From Acidobacteriaceae bacterium (GTDB lineage Bacteria; Acidobacteriota; Terriglobia; Terriglobales; SbA1), in contig PLEA01000583.1 in NCBI GenBank assembly GCA_003136335.1, forward strand, positions 1 through 11,766: DNA of 11,766 bases, read 5' to 3'. Within the stretch, counting starts at the first letter, position 1. The number at the start of each line of letters is the position of its first letter. The notes under the pieces were generated by a model, which saw only the letters and a list, made by a program, of their open reading frames with translations, ran no database searches and had not been told where the DNA came from. Both the position numbers and the translations under genes were made by a program. This document shows, in pieces, positions 6,860 to 11,766 of this stretch.

Positions 6860-7831
6860 ATGAACTACTTGCTCTCCATCATGGCGCGCCAAGGCTATGC
6901 CCTGACGTTCGGCTTGCTGTTTGCCGAAGCGCTTGGACTGCCCTTCCCGGCAGCGATCGCATTGGTAGCGGCAGGCGCTGCCGTCGCATCCCACACCTTG
7001 TCCGGTCCGGCGGTTCTTCTCGCCTCAATGGTGGCCCTTTTGATCGGCGACTCGGCGCAGTTTTGGCTAGGACGCTACTCCGGATGGGCACTGCTGGGGT
7101 TCCTGTGCCGCCTCTCGATGAATCCTGAAACCTGCATTCTCCGTTCGGCCGAATCGTTCTATAAACGCGGCAAAGCGACGCTGATCATTGCCAAATTCAT
7201 TCCCGGGGTCAACACGATGGCGGCGCCGCTGGCAGGCAGCATGAAGATGCGCTTCGGGCAATTCTTGCGTCTGGATTTTGTTGGAGCGCTGCTTTACAGC
7301 GTGACCTACTTGCTGGTGGGATATCTTTCACGCGATTTTCTGGCAGCCACATTGAGTGGGTTTCACGCCGCGGGACAGGCCATGGAAATCATCGTCATCA
7401 CTGCGCTCGTGGTGTATGCAATGTATCGCGGCGTGCAGTTTCGTAAGTACAAAAAGTATCGCATCATGCCGCGGGTGCAAGTCCAGGAACTGACCGCGCG
7501 TCTGGCTTCGGATGAGGCCAACCGGGTGCTGATTGTTGACGTGCGCAGCCACGGCTACTACGACGTTGGTTCCGAGCGTATCGCTGGCTCGATCCGCATC
7601 GAGCCCAATAATCTCGACGAGGAGATCAAGAATCTTCCCAAGGATAAGGACATTTACCTCTACTGTACTTGAGCGCGCGAAGCGACTAGCGCCCGGGTGG
7701 CGCATCTGCTGCGGGAAAAAGGGTTCAACACGTTCGTGATTGTCGGCGGTTTGACCGCGTGGCGAAAGGCTGGGGGACCGCTGGAGTCTGTACCAAAGGA
7801 CGATCTGGTGAAGCTGCCGACGTTTTCATAG
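6860..7831 (+). CDS. DedA/VTT membrane protein fused to a rhodanese domain, with an in-frame TGA at the catalytic position (candidate selenoprotein)
   Basis: Residues 1-190 form a DedA/VTT membrane domain. It has several hydrophobic segments, EALGLPFPA near the N-terminus and the family signature KFIPGVNTMAAPLAG at 112-126. DedA proteins act in membrane lipid or ion homeostasis. After a basic linker (FRKYKKYR), residues 203-323 form a rhodanese domain, probably cytosolic: VDVRSHGYYDVG (D227), IYLYCT, then TGA at codon 271, then AREATSARVAHLL, VGGLTAW (W301) and KLPTFS before TAG. If the TGA terminates, the product is 270 residues and lacks the catalytic loop. If it is read as selenocysteine, the product is 323 residues with a Cys269-Thr-Sec271 motif. 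There is no other stop or frameshift in 323 codons and no sign of decay after the TGA. From memory, close relatives have Cys there (YCTC). No Shine-Dalgarno is evident before the ATG. The alternative is a recent nonsense mutation or base error. Confidence 0.75.
7670..7672 (+). other. In-frame TGA, putative selenocysteine codon
   Basis: The TGA follows TAC TGT ACT (Tyr-Cys-Thr). In an ungapped comparison with E. coli GlpE, recalled from memory, its codon aligns with catalytic Cys65. The downstream Ser and Ala of the loop helix and the Gly after it also line up. A Cys codon (TGT or TGC) differs from TGA by one base. Confidence 0.5.
7689..7703 (+). promoter_or_regulatory. Candidate bacterial SECIS hairpin
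   Basis: gcgcc (7689-7693) pairs with ggcgc (7699-7703) around a 5-base loop, cgggt, that contains GG and GU. The loop begins 21 bases after the TGA. Bacterial SECIS elements are usually described with a loop about 16-37 bases from the UGA and a G in the first two loop positions, and this fits both. A short lower pairing (agc 7681-7683 with gct 7708-7710) is possible. GC-rich coding sequence makes such stems easily by chance. Confidence 0.4.
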
Positions 7832-7841
7832 CGGTCTTGCA

Positions 7842-7866
7842 GCGCGTGAAAGTGTGCATCACGCGC
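7842..7866. terminator. Hairpin between convergent genes, possible bidirectional terminator
   Basis: gcgcgtga (7842-7849) is perfectly complementary to tcacgcgc (7859-7866), an 8-bp GC-rich stem with a 9-base loop. It lies 10 bases after the TAG of the DedA-rhodanese gene and overlaps the stop codon of the opposing DUF1569 gene. Position and strength suggest a shared end for both transcripts. There is no T-tract on either side, so it may slow polymerase or protect 3' ends rather than be a classical intrinsic terminator. Confidence 0.45.
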
Positions 7867-8308
7867 CGAATTGCCGCAAATGATGGTCCAGATGCTTGTA
7901 CATTCCGCGGCTCCAATCTTGCGGGTTGAGGGCGCCAAAAAAAGGATGCGGATGCCGGGTGCAATGTGCTTCCCCTCCCTCCTCAAATTGCCGCAGGCGT
8001 AGTTTGAGCTGTTCCTGTTCCCGCGCAAAATCCCGTTGATCGGACACGATCAGCTTTTTGTCGGTGGGGCTATTCCGCGAGAGTGGCTTCTCGTTCGTAA
8101 AGATAGGCTTGACGAACGGCCCGATCAGCCGCCCGATGAGGACTCGCGGCGTATTTAGCCGGCCCGCAGCCATATCGAGCGTCGCGGAACAATGAGCCAT
8201 CATCTGCGCCACGTCCATCTTGCCCCACTGCCGTTGCGTCGCAGGCTGCAGCTTGTCGATGCGCGCAATTACCTCGTCAACTGCCTCTCGCTGGAATAGA
8301 TTCTTCAA
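7859..8308 (-). CDS. DUF1569 (DinB-like superfamily) protein
   Basis: A 149-residue protein reading KNLFQREAVDEVIARID at the start, then RQWGKMDVAQMMAHCS, EKPLSRNSPTD, HPFFGALNPQDW and the ending MYKHLDHHLRQFGA. That ending is characteristic of DUF1569, a four-helix DinB-like family of unknown reaction. Conserved histidines (in AHCS and KHLDHH) are likely metal ligands. I chose the TTG at 8308-8306 because the family normally begins with KNLF, a gggggaa Shine-Dalgarno lies just upstream, and a candidate promoter -10 at 8343-8351 would start transcription near 8336. The frame stays open to 8548, but the extra residues are unlike any family and overlap the divergent MFS gene. The gene converges with the DedA-rhodanese gene, 27 bases apart. 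Confidence 0.85.
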   Translation of the reverse strand: MKNLFQREAVDEVIARIDKLQPATQRQWGKMDVAQMMAHCSATLDMAAGRLNTPRVLIGRLIGPFVKPIFTNEKPLSRNSPTDKKLIVSDQRDFAREQEQLKLRLRQFEEGGEAHCTRHPHPFFGALNPQDWSRGMYKHLDHHLRQFGA

Positions 8309-8342
8309 ACTTCCCCCAAGATTGAGTTCTTGATTGCCGAAA

Positions 8343-8351
8343 ATAATAGCA
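8343..8351 (-). promoter_or_regulatory. Candidate extended -10 promoter for the DUF1569 gene
   Basis: On the minus strand the sequence is TGCTATTAT: a TGn extension plus TATTAT, 5 of 6 to consensus. It would start transcription near 8336, giving a leader of about 28 bases with a gggggaa ribosome site before the TTG start. The fit of promoter, ribosome site and start makes this better than a chance match. Confidence 0.45.
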
Positions 8352-8394
8352 CTGCGGCAAGCGGGAACTCTCCAAGAATTTTTGTGGCGAGATG

Positions 8395-8400
8395 TACAAT
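8395..8400 (+). promoter_or_regulatory. Weak candidate -10 box for the MFS gene
   Basis: TACAAT matches the -10 consensus at 5 of 6 positions in the divergent intergenic region. No good -35 lies 16-18 bases upstream. It would leave only about 11 bases before the ATG at 8418, or about 50 before the ATG at 8457. Confidence 0.25.
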
Positions 8401-8417
8401 TGGGGCGCTTTGCCGCG

Positions 8418-9755
8418 ATGAACGTCTCCGCCAGTAGCGAGGAAACCGGGTTGCAGATGGCGGGAGAGCCCCAGCAACCGTCTGCGCTCGAAACCCAGCC
8501 CGCGATGAACCGAGTCCTTTTCCTCCTGGGACTTTCGGTTCTCATCAACTATATCGACCGCAGCAATCTGTCGATCGCCGCGCCGCTGATCAAAGATGAG
8601 CTGGGAATTTCCGCGTCGCAGCTGGGCACTCTGCTCTCAGCTTTTTTCTACACGTACGCATTGCTGCAGATTCCTGCTGGCTGGCTGGTGGACCGCTTCG
8701 ATGTGAAGTGGGTCTTCGCCCTCGGACTTTTTATATGGTCCGCGGCCACGGCGGTCACAGGAGTTCTGCATGGATTTGTGGCATTGCTAGCCATCCGCGT
8801 GGTTCTGGGCGTCGGAGAGTCTGTCGCCTTTCCCGCGTATGGCAAGATTCTTGGCGGCCACTTCAAAGAGAGTCATCGTGGGTTTGCCAACTCGGTGATC
8901 ATTACCGGTCTGGCTTTAGGACCAGCGGTCGGCATGCTGCTGGGAGGGAACTTCATTGGGCGCTTCGGGTGGCGCCCGTTCTTCGTCACTCTGGGCCTGG
9001 CTGGATTGCTGTGGCTGGTGCCATGGTTCGCATGGATGCCCCGCCGAGCGCCCGTCGCTCCACACATATCAGATCAGCATGCCGGAATTCTTGCCATCCT
9101 GCGAGAGCGGTCGGCGTGGGGAACGTGCATCTGCCAATTCAGTTTTAATTACGCTTCCTATTTTCTGGTGACTTGGCTGCCGTTCTATCTGATACGCGAA
9201 CGGCATCTCTCGATGACTCAGATGGCGAAGGCGGGTGGGTTCGTCTATGTTCTGTTTGCGATTTCGTCTACCGTCTTCGGAAGGCTGTCGGACCGGTGGA
9301 TTGCCAGTGGCGGCTCTCCGACCCGCGTGCGCAAAACGTTGGCGACTCTGGGAAACATCGGTATGGGCATCTTCCTGGCGGCGGCCGCAGTTGCACCGGA
9401 CGCTGTTTTTATCTGGATGCTGGCCCTGGCGGGCACGTTCATGGGTGCGTCCGCTTGCAATGTTTGGGCGATGACACAAACCCTGGCTGGACCGCGGATG
9501 GTGGGCCGCTGGACAGGCGTGCAAAACTTCGTGGGAAATTTCGCCGGCGCGGTCGCGCCCAAACTTACAGGAATTCTCTTGGACCGCACCGGCCACTTCT
9601 ACTGGCCGTTTTTCATTGCGGCGGTCGTGGTCTGGATCGGCGCTCTCAGTTGGATCTTTGTCGTCGGCCCGGTGAAAGAAGTGGACTGGGAAAACAACGG
9701 CCGAGAGTCCCATGCCCTTGCTGCCTGTCCCGCCCCGGAATCGTCGCAACCGTAA
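8418..9755 (+). CDS. Major facilitator superfamily transporter, anion:cation symporter-like
   Basis: A 445-residue inner-membrane protein with about 12 hydrophobic segments. INYIDRSNLSIAAPLI in the first helix (Asn44 to Asn50) is the hallmark of the ACS branch (hexuronate, tartrate, phthalate and similar organic anion carriers). The motif A loop GWLVDRFD is at 88-95 and its second copy is GRLSDRW between helices 8 and 9. GVGESVAFPAYGKI and WRPFFVTLG in the N-terminal half are also typical. The substrate is not inferable; an organic acid anion is the family expectation. The start is uncertain: ATG at 8418 gives a 40-residue cytosolic lead, while ATGs at 8457 and 8505 are also in frame and would be possible. 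It is divergent from the DUF1569 gene and is followed 12 bases later by the CYTH gene. Confidence 0.88.
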   Translation: MNVSASSEETGLQMAGEPQQPSALETQPAMNRVLFLLGLSVLINYIDRSNLSIAAPLIKDELGISASQLGTLLSAFFYTYALLQIPAGWLVDRFDVKWVFALGLFIWSAATAVTGVLHGFVALLAIRVVLGVGESVAFPAYGKILGGHFKESHRGFANSVIITGLALGPAVGMLLGGNFIGRFGWRPFFVTLGLAGLLWLVPWFAWMPRRAPVAPHISDQHAGILAILRERSAWGTCICQFSFNYASYFLVTWLPFYLIRERHLSMTQMAKAGGFVYVLFAISSTVFGRLSDRWIASGGSPTRVRKTLATLGNIGMGIFLAAAAVAPDAVFIWMLALAGTFMGASACNVWAMTQTLAGPRMVGRWTGVQNFVGNFAGAVAPKLTGILLDRTGHFYWPFFIAAVVVWIGALSWIFVVGPVKEVDWENNGRESHALAACPAPESSQP

Positions 9756-9767
9756 TACACTCTTTTC

Positions 9768-10328
9768 ATGAAGCGGGAGATCGAAGTCAAGTTTAGAGTT
9801 ACGGATTTGCGGGGACTCGCCCGTAAGTTGCGAGCGGCAGGATTCCGCTTGGTCACGCGGCGGACCCACGAGATGAATACGCTCTACGACCTGCCCGGCG
9901 AAGTGTTGCGGATGCGAAAGGAACTTTTACGGTTGCGAAAATACGGTTCGGAGTGGACGCTCACCCATAAGAGTGGTGGGGAAAAAGGCCGACACAGCAG
10001 CCGGATGGAGTTGGAGACGGCCGTTACTGACGGAAAAAAGATGGATGCGATCCTGCGAGGGCTGGGGTATGCCCCGACGTTCCGCTACGAAAAATTCCGC
10101 GCCGAGTGGGCCGATAAAAAGGGGCAAGTGGTCGTGGACGAAACGCCGATCGGCAACTTCTGCGAGATCGAAGGGCCGTCGCGCTGGATTGACGCAACCG
10201 CGAAGAAGCTCGGAGTTGCTCCCGCGGATTACATCACGAAGAACTACGCGACACTGTTTTCCGATTGGAAGCAGGAGACCCGCAGTGCGGCGAACGAGAT
10301 GACCTTCAATGATGTTAAGCGTCCGTAG
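9768..10328 (+). CDS. CYTH domain protein (class IV adenylate cyclase / thiamine triphosphatase-like)
   Basis: A 186-residue protein with the CYTH triphosphate tunnel fold. The signature ExExK is E4, E6 and K8 in REIEVKFRV, followed by alternating charged strands: LRLRKYG, WTLTHKSG, RMELET, FRYEKFRAEW and VVVDETPIGNFCEIEG, ending near TKNYATLF. Members hydrolyse or cyclise triphosphates (tripolyphosphate, ThTP or ATP) with metal ions. The pattern here is closest to the CyaB-like group, but the reaction cannot be assigned. It begins 12 bases after the MFS stop, so it is probably cotranscribed, with no strong ribosome site visible. It converges with secA, leaving 19 bases between stops. Confidence 0.88.
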   Translation: MKREIEVKFRVTDLRGLARKLRAAGFRLVTRRTHEMNTLYDLPGEVLRMRKELLRLRKYGSEWTLTHKSGGEKGRHSSRMELETAVTDGKKMDAILRGLGYAPTFRYEKFRAEWADKKGQVVVDETPIGNFCEIEGPSRWIDATAKKLGVAPADYITKNYATLFSDWKQETRSAANEMTFNDVKRP

Positions 10329-10347
10329 GGTGCCCCATTCTCGCAAC

Positions 10348-11766
10348 TCACGCCCCGTGGCATTTCTTATACTTCTTCCCTGACCCGCAGGGGCACGGAT
10401 CGTTTCGTCCAACTTTTTCCTGACCCCGGACGACCTGTTGTACCGGCTGCGCGTCCCCCGCTCCGGCCATCCGTGCCTGTTCGAGTTCGCGGCGCTTGCG
10501 GCGCATGAAGGCTTCTTCCAGTTCGTCGGCAGAAGTGGATACCATGCGCGACGGGCGGCGTCCGTTGCCATCTCCATCATGCTGACCGGGCGTGCCCGGC
10601 CCAGGCCCTTGCCCAACCGGCGCACTCGGCGGCGGACCACCCGCGCCAGCATCGGGTGGCCGCTCCAGAATCTGCATCAGGTAGAGGTACCGGACCGTGT
10701 CTTCCTGGAAGCGCTGCATCATCGCTTCGAACATGTCGAACGATTCTCTCTTGTACTCAACCAGCGGATCGTGCTGCCCGTAGCCGCGCAGCCCGATGCC
10801 CTCCTTCAGGTGATCCATGCTGAGCAGGTGATCTTTCCACTGCTGATCGATCACGCTCAACATGATCATGCGCTCGTGATGGCGCATCGCATCCGACCCA
10901 ATCAGTTTTTCTTTCGCGTCGTAGCGCTCTTTGAGTTTCTCGAAGATCGCGTCGCCGAGTTCCTGCCGGTTCAGCGTATCGGCCTTCACCCCTTCGGCAA
11001 GGAAATCCACGCCAAAGCGGGTAAACACCGCATCTTTCAGACCCTTGATGTTCCAGTCTGCTGCGTGAGCCTTAGTTGGACAGTATTCCTCCAGCAACTC
11101 GGCGAGAATGGCTGAGACGTAATCCTCAAGGATGAGATCCTTCTGATCGGTCCCTTCGAGCAAGCGGCGCCGCAGGCCATACACAGCCTCGCGCTGTTTG
11201 TTCATCACGTCGTCGTATTCGAGCAGGTGTTTGCGGGATTCGAAGTGCTGGCCTTCCACCGCCTTCTGCGCTGTCTCGATTCGGCGGCTAATCATCTTGG
11301 ACTCGATCGGCACGCCCTCCTCCATGCCCAACTTCTGCAGCAGGGTTGAGATCCACTCCTTGGCAAAGATGCGCATCAGGTCATCTTCAAGCGCGAGGTA
11401 AAAACGCGAAGAGCCAGGATCGCCCTGGCGTCCGGCGCGCCCGCGCAGCTGATTGTCAATGCGCCGCGACTCATGCCTCTCCGTGCCCAGAATATGCAAC
11501 CCGCCGACTGCGATCACTTCATCGTGCTCCACGTCAGTCTGCGCCTTGTAGCGGTTGAGCGCATCCGCCCACGCATCGGTCGGAACTGTGTACTCGTTGC
11601 CGTTGTAATAGAAGATGGAAGTCTTCCCATCTTCCTGCGGCCCTTCGATCTTGCCCTGCGCCACGCGCAACTGCTGCGCGATTCCCTTCTTCACCAGTTC
11701 CTGCTTGGCCATGAACTCGGGATTGCCCCCGAGCAGAATGTCGGTACCGCGGCCGGCCATGTTGGT
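10348..11766 (-). CDS. secA: Protein translocase subunit SecA, C-terminal half (5' part beyond the window)
   Basis: SecA is the ATPase that drives preproteins through SecYEG. About 472 residues are visible, starting inside the gene at [10 protein letters not shown], which belongs to the second nucleotide-binding domain. [15 protein letters not shown] and [29 protein letters not shown] complete the helicase motor. [12 protein letters not shown] begins the helical scaffold, and the helical wing and two-helix finger region with [23 protein letters not shown] follow. A Gly/Pro-rich linker (about 10550-10665) leads to the C-terminal zinc site CxCx8CH (10357-10395, [13 protein letters not shown]), which binds SecB and phospholipid in other bacteria. 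The ATG at 11760-11758 is an internal methionine, not the start. The C-terminus is intact. Confidence 0.97.
   Translation of the reverse strand, partial: TNMAGRGTDILLGGNPEFMAKQELVKKGIAQQLRVAQGKIEGPQEDGKTSIFYYNGNEYTVPTDAWADALNRYKAQTDVEHDEVIAVGGLHILGTERHESRRIDNQLRGRAGRQGDPGSSRFYLALEDDLMRIFAKEWISTLLQKLGMEEGVPIESKMISRRIETAQKAVEGQHFESRKHLLEYDDVMNKQREAVYGLRRRLLEGTDQKDLILEDYVSAILAELLEEYCPTKAHAADWNIKGLKDAVFTRFGVDFLAEGVKADTLNRQELGDAIFEKLKERYDAKEKLIGSDAMRHHERMIMLSVIDQQWKDHLLSMDHLKEGIGLRGYGQHDPLVEYKRESFDMFEAMMQRFQEDTVRYLYLMQILERPPDAGAGGPPPSAPVGQGPGPGTPGQHDGDGNGRRPSRMVSTSADELEEAFMRRKRRELEQARMAGAGDAQPVQQVVRGQEKVGRNDPCPCGSGKKYKKCHGA

Noticed and set aside
6709..7128. Plus-strand open frame starting in the gap before the DedA gene
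   Set aside because: It runs into the DedA gene in another frame and changes to Arg-rich low-information sequence there; no conserved features.
7673..7831. Treating the segment after the TGA as a separate gene or a frameshifted remnant
   Set aside because: It is in the same frame as the upstream rhodanese half, has no own start or ribosome site, and completes a single domain.
9069..9869. Long minus-strand open frame (266 codons) opposite the MFS gene
   Set aside because: It lies opposite a clearly conserved transporter and the start of the CYTH gene, its translation is Arg/Pro/Gln-rich with no family pattern, and it is explained by the codon bias of a GC-rich genome.
10328..10355. Possible hairpin between the CYTH and secA ends (gggtg with cgccc)
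   Set aside because: It needs a G-T pair and an 18-base loop; too weak to call a terminator.
9927..10652. Minus-strand open frame (241 codons) across the CYTH and secA 3' ends
   Set aside because: It overlaps two conserved genes in other frames and has no family resemblance or ribosome site.
10438..11115. Plus-strand open frame (225 codons) opposite secA
   Set aside because: It is the antisense of conserved SecA codons and has no recognisable motif.

Overview
The window is a GC-rich bacterial chromosomal segment of almost entirely housekeeping content. Gene content (methionyl-tRNA synthetase with a fused C-terminal tRNA-binding domain, a DedA protein fused to a rhodanese domain, DUF1569 protein, LarC, a long-chain polyprenyl synthase) suggests a soil Acidobacteriota member, probably of the Terriglobia. 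That assignment rests on recalled protein resemblance, not on a search. No rRNA, tRNA, CRISPR array, transposase or prophage gene is visible.

Layout. Bases 1-4111 hold a plus-strand run: a LarC-like nickel-pincer-cofactor gene whose 5' end is anomalous, a class I methyltransferase, and metG. The methyltransferase and metG overlap by an ATGA. Bases 4249-6627 hold tatD, a yajQ homologue and a long-chain polyprenyl diphosphate synthase, the last two nearly touching. After a 232-base gap with a candidate extended -10 promoter comes a DedA-rhodanese fusion. It meets a minus-strand DUF1569 gene tail to tail, with a strong hairpin between them. A divergent intergenic region then leads to an MFS transporter and a CYTH-domain protein, and the window closes with the minus-strand 3' half of secA.

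The most interesting point is in the DedA-rhodanese gene. The reading frame is interrupted by one TGA (7670-7672). The frame then continues for 52 more codons that complete a normal rhodanese domain. Compared from memory with E. coli GlpE, the TGA falls without gaps on the catalytic cysteine. A 5-bp GC stem with a 5-base loop lies at a distance typical of a bacterial SECIS. The simplest exciting reading is a membrane-anchored seleno-rhodanese with a Cys-Thr-Sec motif. The competing reading is a single nonsense mutation or sequence error.

The second anomaly is at the left edge. The first ~28 codons match the start of a HAD phosphatase (DMDGLLVDSE motif) and switch in frame to LarC at a shared Leu-Gly, replacing the invariant LarC N-terminus. 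This is either a recombinant gene or an assembly chimera.
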